Of a stretch of 64,000 nucleotides of DNA, positions 10,060 through 18,379 are shown in pieces. Under the pieces are notes generated by a model. That model ran no database searches. It saw only the letters and a program-made list of their open reading frames with translations, and was not told where the DNA came from. Made by a program: the position numbers and the translations under genes. The stretch spans positions 3,154,001 through 3,218,000 of the forward strand of contig NZ_CP125968.1 in NCBI RefSeq assembly GCF_030067815.1. Direction: 5' to 3'. This DNA is from Sporosarcina thermotolerans (GTDB lineage Bacteria > Bacillota > Bacilli > Bacillales_A > Planococcaceae). Numbering within the stretch: position 1 is the stretch's first letter; each line of letters starts with the position of its first letter.

Positions 10060-10088
10060 AAGACCCCCGCATTTCTCCGGGGGTCGAG
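10060..10088 (-). terminator. terminator of hpf
   Basis: Minus-strand stem GACCCCCG / CGGGGGTC with 7-nt loop and TTTT after it, 12 nt past the hpf stop. Confidence 0.85.
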
Positions 10089-10099
10089 ATTTATTTAAT

Positions 10100-10663
10100 T
10101 CAGTTTGTTTCGATCAAACCGTATTTCCCGTCTTTTCGTTTGTAAACGATATTAGTATCTTCTGATTCGGAATCAGTGAAGATGAAGAAATTATGGCCAA
10201 GCATGTTCATCTGAAGGATTGCTTCTTCTTGGTCCATCGGTTTCAAGTCGAATTGTTTTGTGCGGACGACTTGGAACTCGAAGTCTTCATTCACAGTCTC
10301 TTCTTCGTTGTTATTTTTCTCTTTTCCGACGGATTGTAAGAAAGCTGCTACGCCTTCTTTTTCGCGGAACTTACGGTTCACTTTTGTTTTGTATTTTCGA
10401 ATTTGACGTTCTAATTTGTCTACGATCAAGTCGATTGCAGCGTACATATCTTCGTGCCGTTCTTCAGCACGCAGTGTCAAGTTTTTCATAGGAATTGTGA
10501 TTTCCACTTTTGTCTGTCTGTCATTATACACTTTCAAATTGACATTAGCGGTTGCATTTGCACCTTCTGTGAAATATCTTTCGAGCTTTTGTACTTTTTT
10601 CTCGACGTACTCACGAATTGCTGGAGTTACCTCGGTTTCCCCCCGGATGTTAAAGTCTAACAT
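10100..10663 (-). CDS. hpf: ribosome hibernation promoting factor, long form (HPF/YvyD)
   Basis: Binds the 30S subunit in stationary phase and dimerises ribosomes to inactive 100S particles. Seen: S30AE domain in residues 1-100 (LDFNIRGETEVTPAIREYV...; basic YKTKVNRK), linker, and the C-terminal dimerisation domain (residues 125-187: VVRTKQFDLKPM, EEAILQMNMLGHNFFIF, YKRKDGKYGLIE). 187 residues is the long form typical of Firmicutes. Ribosome site AAGGAGGAG before ATG 10663. In B. subtilis it lies between fliT and secA; here a PilZ gene and a chemoreceptor gene lie between it and fliT. Confidence 0.95.
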   Translation of the reverse strand: MLDFNIRGETEVTPAIREYVEKKVQKLERYFTEGANATANVNLKVYNDRQTKVEITIPMKNLTLRAEERHEDMYAAIDLIVDKLERQIRKYKTKVNRKFREKEGVAAFLQSVGKEKNNNEEETVNEDFEFQVVRTKQFDLKPMDQEEAILQMNMLGHNFFIFTDSESEDTNIVYKRKDGKYGLIETN

Positions 10664-10711
10664 ATGAACTCCTCCTTTGATTAACCGATACTATATACTT
10701 CTACATCTATA

Positions 10712-10793
10712 TTTTAATTTCCTTCTTTTATTCGAAGGAAAAATTAAAATCTTGTCAATTGTGGCGAAAATCATCTTGTTGGAGGATTTTCGC
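10712..10793 (-). terminator. two hairpins after the PilZ gene
   Basis: Arms GGCGAAAATC / GATTTTCGCC (10762-10793) overlap the PilZ stop codon, and a second long AT-rich stem (ATTTTAATTT... / ...AAATTAAAAT, 10712-10754) follows. Likely terminator or 3'-end stabiliser; neither has a clean T run. Confidence 0.5.
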
Positions 10794-11190
10794 CTCTTTT
10801 TTCAATAGCCGCTCCGATTTCCGTCCGTCTGCGCAGCTTTAGTTCATCAAGAATTAGTTTTTCAGTTGAAGCGTCTTCAATAAATTTGATGCCGTAACGG
10901 ATTCCATCGATACCCCGCCTTTTCCATACTATTTCTCCGATGACATTAATATTCGCTTCATAAATCACGAAGTTAAGTCGTAGACGTACAGGCCCAGTAT
11001 CCGTCGGTATATCTAAACTCGAAATAAGTTTCGTACCGCCAGTGCTGATATCCAAAAGCATGCAATTGCCTGGATTGGATTCATTCGATGATCCCTCGAC
11101 TAAGATGCGAAAAGTTGCTGATAGGGGGTTGTCGAAAGTATGCCTGAAATATTCATGACGTTTGTATTGCATGTCCCCACCCCGTTCCAT
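10771..11190 (-). CDS. PilZ-domain cyclic-di-GMP receptor
   Basis: Single-domain PilZ protein, expected to bind c-di-GMP and alter motility or export. Seen: the N-terminal arginine motif KRHEYFR (R-x3-R type) about residues 10-16, and the second ligand motif DISTGG (D-x-S-x-x-G), with the beta-barrel segments between. 139 residues from ATG 11190 (AAGGAAAGGAA upstream), or 133 from ATG 11172 (GGGTGGGG upstream); I cannot decide. It sits between the chemoreceptor and hpf, i.e. within the motility region, which fits a role in flagellar control. Confidence 0.85.
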   Translation of the reverse strand: MERGGDMQYKRHEYFRHTFDNPLSATFRILVEGSSNESNPGNCMLLDISTGGTKLISSLDIPTDTGPVRLRLNFVIYEANINVIGEIVWKRRGIDGIRYGIKFIEDASTEKLILDELKLRRRTEIGAAIEKRGENPPTR

Positions 11191-11229
11191 TTCCTTTCCT
11201 TATATTCATTATACCAAATGAACTGATTT

Positions 11230-12719
11230 TTATCGACTTTCAGCCAACTCTTTTGTCCTCTTCATCGTTCCTTCAAGCGTTAGCACGATTTGTTCATTAT
11301 CTGCAACCGTCGTATGCACTGTGGCATTGACTTCTTCAAGTGATGCGCTTGATTGTCCTAGTAAATCGGCAAACGTTCCGGTGGTGTTACCGATTTCCGA
11401 AGTATCAATTGAAATCATCTTAGTTTTTGTATCAAACATCAAAAGATTCTCGTGCAAAAGACCTAACGTTTGATGCATGGACTCGATTTTTGATTCAGCA
11501 TCGATTGTTATCAGGCCTTGCGACTTTAATTTATCGGTGCTTGCTGTTAAATTCTTTTGAGATTGTCTATTCATTTTATTTACATCTGTCAGGTTGTTAT
11601 TAATTTCATTTAGCGTTTCAGCTGTAGTTTGTGCAAGTTTCCGTATTTCCTCGGCTACGACGGCGAACCCTCTTCCATGATCTCCGGCCCGTGCCGCTTC
11701 AATTGACGCATTCAATGCCAATAAATTCGTCTGTTCGGTAATGGAGGCAATCGATTTTGCTAATGCATTTGTTTTTTCGATATTTCGAGTTAGCAGGCCG
11801 AATGATCCATTCAATTCATTCAAAAGCTGCTCCACTTCTTCCATTCCATTTCGAACGCTACGCATCAGGCTTACGATTTCATCCGACTCAGATCGCAATT
11901 CTGCCGCATCTTTAAACATCGACTGCGTTTCGATTTGCATATTTGCCACATCGTTTTGCACCCGTTCTGTATTTTGCGCAATCCTGCTAATCTGCTCGGC
12001 TTCCCGTTCAACACTTGCTGCGATGTCATCCATAATTTCTAATAATTCTTTTTGAGAAGTCCAGTGCCGCTTTGCAGTATGTGCGATTGAGACTAAATCA
12101 TCCGCCACTTTCTCTACGTTTTCATTCAGAGTTAGATGCTTATATTCTTCCTCTTTGCACGTTTCTCCTGCTCCACTGTAAATACATTCACTTGCTCCTC
12201 AAGCTTTTTTGTCTGCTTAATTTGAATGAAAAAACCTGCCGCGAGCAAAATAAGTGGCAACATGAGACTTCCTTTGCTTGACGCAATCTGTTCCTGATAT
12301 GGATAATTCATTAAAAAAATAATCATTACAGCAATCGATAGGGCAAAACCATATGTCATAATCCGCATGGACACATGCACACTGGCAATGCCAGCGATGA
12401 AAAATGCGATTCCAGCGGTTACGATGGAAGGATCACCAACTACACCATTGAAAATCGTTGCAAACGCTGTGATGCCAATGATGATCCATGGAAACAGTTT
12501 CTCGAAAAACAAGATTTTTTTGGATAAAAGAAATACGATGATTGACGTCGTCAGAGGAATTGTCATGCTAATCGTTTTTAATGCATCCTGACCGGTTAGA
12601 TAATAATAAATTGCCCCTATTAAACTTGAAGCACCAAGCGTTACGAATAAAATAAAATTTTTCTTAGAAAATTGCTCATACATGAGCTTTTCCACATCTC
12701 CTACTCCCATTTTTTTCAT
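11230..12719 (-). CDS. membrane methyl-accepting chemotaxis protein (frameshifted)
   Basis: One chemoreceptor gene read in two frames. The N-terminal part (12719 to about 12155) has six predicted membrane helices and no large extracellular sensor loop; the C-terminal part is a cytoplasmic MCP signalling coiled coil with the tip motif [20 protein letters not shown]. The first frame would stop at AKRKNISI; one extra A in the AAA run at 12154-12156 restores [22 protein letters not shown] and joins the halves. A buried six-helix sensor without an ectodomain suggests it senses a membrane-related or intracellular cue. Start uncertain (ATG 12719 or 12710). The break is probably a sequencing indel. 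Confidence 0.85.
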
Positions 12720-12841
12720 TCCCCCTTTTAAGTTATTGTTAACCCCATTATGTTATTTTCAATGTACCATGAATAGTGAAATAGTTGTAGATGAAAAGTG
12801 GGAGTTTTGACGTAATGGTGTTGTTTTTAGTAGAGTACCGA

Positions 12842-12873
12842 CAAAAAAAGCCAATCAGTGTGAACTGATTAGC
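12842..12873 (-). terminator. terminator of the flaG-fliD-fliS-fliT operon
   Basis: Minus-strand stem GGCTAATCAGT / ACTGATTGGC with a 4-nt loop and seven T, directly after fliT. Confidence 0.9.
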
Positions 12874-12876
12874 CCT

Positions 12877-13230
12877 TCATCGCTTCGTGTCGTAAAATGT
12901 TCCATCCCTCGCCACATTGGCATATGGGTTAATGTAACTTTTCATATGATCTTTCTTGGACTGTGCAGCGGTTATATCGGTGCGGATATGCTTTGTGAAT
13001 GTAGAAAGTCCCTTCACAACCTGCTGTTCCAATCCGACTATAACCCTTCCCAATTCTTCTTCTTCCGCTGTGAAAGGAGCGACAATATCCATTTGTAATA
13101 AATCTCTTTCATCCAATAGCCGATCGATTTCCTCAATTACAGCGTCTCGATTTTCTTCATCTGTTCGACTCGTTAATGACAGGAGTTGCTGCGCCGTTTC
13201 CTGCCAACGTATCATTGACGACCGGATCAT
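12877..13230 (-). CDS. fliT: flagellar protein FliT-like chaperone
   Basis: 117 residues, mostly helical (WQETAQQLLSL..., EEIDRLLDERDLLQ..., KGLSTFTKHIRTDI). FliT family proteins are small helical chaperones of the FliD cap. The name rests mainly on position: its ATG (13228-13230) overlaps the fliS stop as ATGA, the tight coupling normal for fliS-fliT. The C-terminus INPYANVARDGTFYDTKR is disordered-looking. A longer frame starting at 13287 inside fliS is not needed. Confidence 0.8.
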   Translation of the reverse strand: MIRSSMIRWQETAQQLLSLTSRTDEENRDAVIEEIDRLLDERDLLQMDIVAPFTAEEEELGRVIVGLEQQVVKGLSTFTKHIRTDITAAQSKKDHMKSYINPYANVARDGTFYDTKR

Positions 13231-13628
13231 ATTCCATCCATATTCGCGTATTGCTTCGAACGATTTATTTGAATGACTTGCTTCCACGTATCGCGAAACT
13301 CCGTGATGATTTCTGCCGCTTCATCATACATCTTATTGTCGTTTTTAATATTTCCTTCAATAAGTCGGTGATTGACGAACTCATACAACACCGTCATATT
13401 CTCTGAAATCGGTACTGACCGATCAAGCGTCACCACTAACTCGTTTACGATTGCCTGCGCCTTCTGCGTCGCTATATTCTTTTCCTCGATATTTCCTTGT
13501 TCCAAAGCCCTTTTTGCCTGATGGATGAATTTCAAACATCCGTTGTATAACATAAGCGTCAATTCACCAGGCGTCGATGTATTCACTGAATTGTTCTGAT
13601 ACATTGCATATGGATTATTAATTGCCAT
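13227..13628 (-). CDS. fliS: flagellin export chaperone FliS
   Basis: Binds the C-terminus of unfolded flagellin and keeps it export-competent; in B. subtilis FliS also helps FliW relieve CsrA. Seen in 133 residues: INNPYAMYQNNSVNTSTPGELTLMLYNGCLKF, split here as the N-terminal motif NPYAMYQNNSV and the conserved TPGELTLMLYNG helix; four-helix bundle pattern thereafter. Ribosome site AAGGAGAATAAAACCA. Part of flaG-fliD-fliS-fliT. Confidence 0.95.
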   Translation of the reverse strand: MAINNPYAMYQNNSVNTSTPGELTLMLYNGCLKFIHQAKRALEQGNIEEKNIATQKAQAIVNELVVTLDRSVPISENMTVLYEFVNHRLIEGNIKNDNKMYDEAAEIITEFRDTWKQVIQINRSKQYANMDGI

Positions 13629-13686
13629 TGGTTTTATTCTCCTTTAAAGGTTTCCACTGTTACGGACATCTTTACCCCATTTATAA

Positions 13687-15187
13687 TTACTGACCAAACA
13701 TATTCATCATGTTAGCGGATTGGGCATTGGCCTTTTGAATCGCTTTTTCCATTGCAGTGAACTGCCTCCAATATCGATCCTCCATCATTTTCAGACGATC
13801 TTCGAAGCGGTCGATTTGCTGGTTCATGCTTTTCAAGCTGCGTCCCATTGCGAAGTTATCACTCACTGTACCGGTTGTGCCCGCTTTTTCTGAAATAACT
13901 GCATTGAAACCATCCATAGTTTTACGGAACTGAATAGCAATTCCACCCTTGTCTGTATCTGTAGCAGATTTCGCAAACAATTCGTAGACTTGGTTCGGAT
14001 TTTCAGTGATTGCTTTTCTTAAATCATCTTCATTGATTGCCAGCTTTCCATTTTCTTTGAAGTCCTTGATTGGTTCTATTCCAATCTTTTTCAAACTGAT
14101 AAATTCACCATTTGAAGTTTCCACTTGACTACTCATCAATTGCCTAAGATTTGTTAATAAACTTGCTATCGTAGGATCATTCCGTAGCGTACCGCTCATC
14201 GCCTTTTCTTCCCAAAGTTCAATTTCTTTTTCCTTCATATCTTTCTTCTGTTCATCCGAAAGAGGTTGGAAGTTTCGATACTTTGGTTCACGGATTTTCT
14301 CATTCAATTCTTCGATCAATTTATTATAGTCATCAACGAATTTGACGACGGATTCTACGATTTTATCGGTATCCGGCGGAGCTGAAGGTGACTTCATCAG
14401 TAGTTACTTGTTTTAGATTCACTTCAAAACCATTGATTGTAAAGGTATTAGATGCACGTTGTGTTTTAAGCCCATTAAATATAAATTCAGCATTATTACC
14501 GGCGGTAAATTTAGGTGAATTGTCATCATCTGGATCATGGGTGCCAGTTAGCTTTAAAACATCACCTAATTTACCTTCAATGACTATACTCGGAGTACCA
14601 ACATCACCTTTAAGCGCACCGCTGTTTTTAGCAGTCATTGCTATTTTACCTGTATATTCATCAAAAAAAGCATTAACGCCAGTTTCACTATTGATTTTCT
14701 TAATTACAGAGTCAATTGTATCTGTTGCGGAAAACTTTAATTCCTTTACTTCTCCCAATTCACCATTCTTATCTATCGCTCTTACTTTAATAATCTTTTC
14801 TCCATCATAGCCTTCTAACTGTTCTAACCTTGTTGAGCCTTTTACGTTCGTAAGCATGCCCCCTTGCAAACTCGCCTGAGTTGCCAACTTGTCTACTTTA
14901 ATCGTCCCCGCAAACTCACTAATCGCACTTAGTCCCTTAATCCCCACAGCATTCGGATTCGATATATTAACCGTCTTCTGCATAAACGTCGACTGACGCC
15001 CCATTGTATCGGTTACTTTATATTTCAGGTCCGTTATATTTCTATTCACACTCCGATAATCATCCATCTGCCACTCCGTATATTGCTTCTTCTGAGTGAT
15101 TTTCTCGAGTGGGATTCGATGTGCCTTCATCATATCCCTTATGATTTGTTCCGTATCCATGCCTGTTGCTAAACCGCTAATTCGCAT
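13687..15187 (-). CDS. fliD: flagellar filament capping protein FliD (frameshifted)
   Basis: Forms the distal filament cap under which flagellin polymerises. N-terminal half: MRISGLATGMDTEQIIRDMM (FliD_N motif), and a variable D2/D3 region with FTINGFEVNLKQVT; C-terminal half: FliD_C with SVVKFVDDYNKLIEELNEKI and the terminal helix. The two halves are in different frames, meeting near 14374-14382 (AGCTCCGCCGGATACC); removing one base gives ...TFSSPDTDKIVES..., matching the family. About 500 residues, normal for FliD. The break is probably a sequencing indel, since loss of FliD abolishes motility and the neighbours look intact. Confidence 0.9.
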
Positions 15188-15202
15188 ACTGTTTCAACCT
15201 CC

Positions 15203-15574
15203 TCAGATTTTCCGGTCGATGAGTACTCCGACAAATTCCCTCATGGCCGCGTAGGTATCCATTAGCTTTTTTGAAGGAATTTCTCGGACGACTTCGTCTG
15301 TTTTCTGGTCTATAATTACGACGTAATATTCATTTAATTTATCATGTAATTTAAAGCGTAACTGTGTGTTTGCACTTTCAAGGAATTTATTCATGCTATC
15401 GGTCACTTGCCGAGCTTTTTCGATTGGCAGCTGCTGCCCTTCTTGTGATTGCTCCTGAACATTTACAGATATAGCTTGTACTTCCGCGACTTTCGAATTC
15501 TTTTCAGGTGCCGCACTTTCCAATTTCGCCCTTATTTGTTGTGTGCCACTTGCATCCCCAATGCGTCCGACCAT
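15203..15574 (-). CDS. flaG: flagellar protein FlaG
   Basis: Affects filament length and assembly. 123 residues: a low-complexity Gln/Glu-rich N-terminus and a C-terminal FlaG domain (NTQLRFKLHDKLNEYYVVIID, read as TQLRFKLHDKLNEYYVVIID, then TDEVVREIPSKKLMD). Ribosome site CAGGAGGTTGGGAAG. First gene of flaG-fliD-fliS-fliT and the last gene of the conserved block before the accessory region. Confidence 0.92.
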   Translation of the reverse strand: MVGRIGDASGTQQIRAKLESAAPEKNSKVAEVQAISVNVQEQSQEGQQLPIEKARQVTDSMNKFLESANTQLRFKLHDKLNEYYVVIIDQKTDEVVREIPSKKLMDTYAAMREFVGVLIDRKI

Positions 15575-15613
15575 CTTCCCAACCTCCTGTGAATAAGAAA
15601 TTCATTACCCTTT

Positions 15614-15640
15614 GTATCGGCTAAACTAACTATAAGTTGA
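15614..15640 (-). promoter_or_regulatory. SigD-type promoter of the flaG-fliD operon
   Basis: Minus strand: TCAA (-35) - 15 nt - GCCGATAC (-10), against the sigma-D consensus TAAA-N15-GCCGATAA. It lies about 40 nt upstream of flaG. Confidence 0.75.
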
Positions 15641-15679
15641 GTAAACAGCTAAAAAATAACATGCATACTTTGTAAACAT

Positions 15680-15727
15680 AAAAACACCTCCCCAACCGGA
15701 TTTCATATGAAACCGGTTGAGGAGGTG
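15680..15727 (-). terminator. terminator of the gamma-glutamyltransferase gene
   Basis: Long minus-strand stem CACCTCCTCAACCGG / CCGGTTGGGGAGGTG with a loop containing CATATG and a five-T tail. Confidence 0.9.
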
Positions 15728-15744
15728 CTGCCTATGTTATTTAT

Positions 15745-17346
15745 TTACCAAGCGACTATTGTTCCATCTGTTCTTGATTCGGTTCCGCCCGCAAGGACGC
15801 CAGTTTCCGGATTGCGCCAAATGATTTGACCTCTACCGAACGAACCGTTATCCAGTGTAGGCACGATCTGATGCCCTAATCTTGTTAGTGCCTGTGCAAG
15901 GTGATTCGGGAAATTTGGTTCGACATGCACTTTATTCCCCTCGATCCATTGCCAACGCGGAGCATCCAATGTAGCTTGCGGATTCAAGTGATAGTCGATC
16001 GTATTGACGACAACTTGGAAATGGCCTTGAGGTTGCATGAAGCCACCCATGATTCCGAATGGTCCGACAGCCTTTCCGTCTTTCGTCAGGAATCCAGGGA
16101 TGATTGTGTTGTACGTACGTTTCCCTGGTTTCAACGCATTTGGATGCGATGGGTCCAATGAGAAGTCCACCCCCCGGTTTTGAAGTGCAATTCCAGTTCC
16201 CGGCACGACGATTCCCGAGCCGAAGCCCATATAATTCGATTGGATGAATGAAACCATATTACCTTCCTCGTCTGCAGTCGCCAAATAGACCGTTCCGCTT
16301 TTCGGTAATTCATATGGATCTGGAATTGTTGCCCTGTCCGTAAGTTTAGACGCACGCTGCTTTGCATATTCCTTCGACAGCAAGTGGGCAACGTCTATTG
16401 GCATATCTTTTTCTTCGGTAATGAATGCTTTACCGTCTGTAAATGCCAGTTTCATCGCTTCAATCTGTTCGTGTAATGTACGTACATCATTCGGGACCGG
16501 CGGGTTCATCTCAGCATAGATGTTTAATGCCATTAGCGTAATCATGCCTTGACCGTTCGGAGGGATTTCCCAAACATCATAGCCTTTATAATTTGTCGAG
16601 ATTGGATTGACCCATTCGACTTTGAAATTTTCAAGATCCGACTTTCGTAAATAACCATTGTTCGCTGCCACATGTTCGTGAATCGCATCTGCTAATTCAC
16701 CTTTGTAAAAGGACTCGGCATTCGTTTCGCCAATTTCCCTCAATGTTTTCGCGTGCCCTGGAGACTTCCACATTTCCCCTGTTGCTGGTGCTCTCCCATC
16801 GGGTGCGAACGTTTTGAACCATTCGTCAAATTCCGAGGAATCAAGTGATTTGAAGCGATTATATGCAATTCGCCAATACTTTCCTAAAATAGGTGTTAAC
16901 GGATAACCTTCTTCTGCATAACGTATTGCAGGTGTTAAAGCTTCAATTAAAGGAAGCTTACCAAACCGTTTTGATAGCTCAGCCCAAGCTGCCGGCACCC
17001 CGGGTATTGTAATTGGTTTGAATCCCCAAGTTGGAATTTTCTCATGTCCGTCTTCTTTAAATGCATCTATCGTCATTGCTTCCGGCGCCTGTCCGGATGC
17101 ATTTAATCCGTATAGTGTATCCTTCATCCAGACAAGTGCAAACGCGTCTCCCCCGATTCCGTTCGAAGTAGGCTCAACAACTGTCAGTGCAGCAGCCGTT
17201 GCGATTGCCGCGTCCACCGCGTTGCCCCCTTTTTGCATTACCTCGATACCCGCTTGTGCAGCAAGTGGTTGAGAGGTTGCCACCATTCCCTTTCTTGCGA
17301 ACGCGGTATGACGAATTGTTGCATACGGATTGTACAGGTAGTCCAT
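15745..17346 (-). CDS. gamma-glutamyltransferase-like Ntn hydrolase (YwrD type)
   Basis: Transfers or hydrolyses gamma-glutamyl groups from glutathione-like substrates. 533 residues. Seen: the GGT N-terminal block (MVATSQPLAAQAGIEVMQKGGNAVD, here QKGGNAVDAAIA; EPTSNGIGGDAF), the self-cleavage nucleophile region SGTVYLATADEEGNMVS (Thr start of the small subunit), and the oxyanion-side GIMGGFMQPQGH. There is no signal peptide, which places it in the cytoplasm like B. subtilis YwrD, not with secreted Ggt. It stands alone with its own terminator and marks the edge of the accessory region. Confidence 0.9.
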   Translation of the reverse strand: MDYLYNPYATIRHTAFARKGMVATSQPLAAQAGIEVMQKGGNAVDAAIATAAALTVVEPTSNGIGGDAFALVWMKDTLYGLNASGQAPEAMTIDAFKEDGHEKIPTWGFKPITIPGVPAAWAELSKRFGKLPLIEALTPAIRYAEEGYPLTPILGKYWRIAYNRFKSLDSSEFDEWFKTFAPDGRAPATGEMWKSPGHAKTLREIGETNAESFYKGELADAIHEHVAANNGYLRKSDLENFKVEWVNPISTNYKGYDVWEIPPNGQGMITLMALNIYAEMNPPVPNDVRTLHEQIEAMKLAFTDGKAFITEEKDMPIDVAHLLSKEYAKQRASKLTDRATIPDPYELPKSGTVYLATADEEGNMVSFIQSNYMGFGSGIVVPGTGIALQNRGVDFSLDPSHPNALKPGKRTYNTIIPGFLTKDGKAVGPFGIMGGFMQPQGHFQVVVNTIDYHLNPQATLDAPRWQWIEGNKVHVEPNFPNHLAQALTRLGHQIVPTLDNGSFGRGQIIWRNPETGVLAGGTESRTDGTIVAW

Positions 17347-17612
17347 TTCAATTCCCCCATTATAGATAAATGATTATTATAAATTCTATTATAATGGAAG
17401 ATTGCTATAAATAGTTCAAAAATTATTTAGATTCCCTAAGTATTATTAAGAAATCTCATTTTTTATAACTACAACATCAAAATTTTCTATTTTAAAGTGA
17501 TCTCCCCTGTGCATAAACCTCCATACGTCAATGTTACTTGCGTATTGTAATGAGAGGGGAATTTTTAGTTACCTTTCTCTCAAATCCACTTCAGGAGAAG
17601 GGAGGAATGGAC

Positions 17613-17798
17613 ATGTTATTTTTTGAAGATGAAATCGAAAAAGTGAAGAATAAAGTCGGTAGCAAGATGTGGGGAAGTATGAGATTACAAGACCCCCGGA
17701 TAAATGGCCAATTACGAAAAGATCAGATGGCAAGGGATGCAGAAGCAAATAATACAAGAGAACGCCGAAACCGTCTGTTAAATAGGTATGATCCTTGA
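17613..17798 (+). CDS. small conserved-looking hypothetical protein
   Basis: A 61-residue protein, mostly charged (MLFFEDEIEKVKNKVG..., LRKDQMARDAEANNTRERRNRLLNRYDP). I do not recognise it. Coding is supported by GAAGGGAGG placed 7 nt before ATG 17613 and by a strong terminator 55 nt after the stop. It is one of few plus-strand genes here. An ATG at 17607 is also possible. Confidence 0.55.
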   Translation: MLFFEDEIEKVKNKVGSKMWGSMRLQDPRINGQLRKDQMARDAEANNTRERRNRLLNRYDP

Positions 17799-17851
17799 TA
17801 AATATACTGGGATTGGGTTAACCCTGTGCCTATAATTTATAATCTGATAGT

Positions 17852-17885
17852 GAAAAACGCGGCCATATCGGGCTGCGTTTTTTTA
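17852..17885 (+). terminator. terminator after the small plus-strand gene
   Basis: Stem AACGCGGCC / GGCTGCGTT with 6-nt loop and T run on the plus strand; the A run on the other side could let it work in both directions. Confidence 0.8.
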
Positions 17886-17891
17886 TTGTTA

Positions 17892-18320
17892 GGAGTTCCC
17901 GTAGAATGCATGGGACTTCCCGTAGAACGATGTTGACTTCCCATTAAATGCAGAAAACTTCCCGTAGAACACCGAGAACTTCCCATAGAACGACGAAGAC
18001 TTCCCATAGAACACCGGGGACTTCCCGTAGAACACCGAGAACTTCCCATAGAACGCCGAAGACTTCCCGTAGAACGCAGGGGAGTTCCCATAGAACGCCG
18101 AAGACTTCCCGTAGAACGCAGGGGAGTTCCCATAGAACGCCGAAGACTTCCCGTAGAACGCCGGGACTTCTCATTTAACGTCGATGACTTCTCATTAATC
18201 ACCGATGACTTCTCGTTTAGCGCTGAAGAGTTCTCATTCAATACCAAAGAGTTCTCATTAACTCCCATTAACTTCTCATTCATCGTCAAAGACTTCTCCT
18301 TTACTAAAAAAACCTCTCCC
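17892..18320. repeat. 21-bp tandem array, family A, about 20 units
   Basis: Contiguous degenerate units with the core ACTTCCCRTAGAACGCCGA and an almost exact 21-nt period over about 430 nt. The left two thirds use CTTCCC, the right third CTTCTC. A 42-nt double unit is repeated exactly at about 18060-18144. There are no unique spacers. Because 21 is divisible by three, long open frames arise in several frames with a 7-residue period, but they lack ribosome sites and one starts inside a terminator; not treated as genes. A second array of the same family is at 27717-27870. Confidence 0.95.
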
Positions 18321-18332
18321 GTTACCCCCACA

Positions 18333-18376
18333 AAAAAAAGCGTCTCCAAGTCAAATTCCGACTTTTGAGGCGCTCT
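18333..18376 (-). terminator. terminator of the acyl-CoA operon
   Basis: Minus-strand stem GCGCCTCAAAAGTC / GACTTGGAGACGC followed by eight T, just after the AMP-ligase stop. Confidence 0.9.
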
Positions 18377-18379
18377 TGA

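Noticed and set aside
9884..10072. Open frame in the GC-rich repeat near hpf
   Set aside because: It is read through a dispersed palindromic repeat and has no ribosome site.
12877..13287. A longer fliT start at 13287
   Set aside because: It would overlap 61 nt of fliS; the ATGA overlap at 13227-13230 gives a normal coupled start.
17892..18320. CRISPR array
   Set aside because: Units are contiguous 21-mers with no unique spacers, and no cas genes are present; the same holds for the 20-bp arrays.
17837..18349. Long open frames across the 21-bp array (both strands) as genes
   Set aside because: They are by-products of a period divisible by three, lack ribosome sites, and the minus frame starts inside the terminator of the neighbouring gene.
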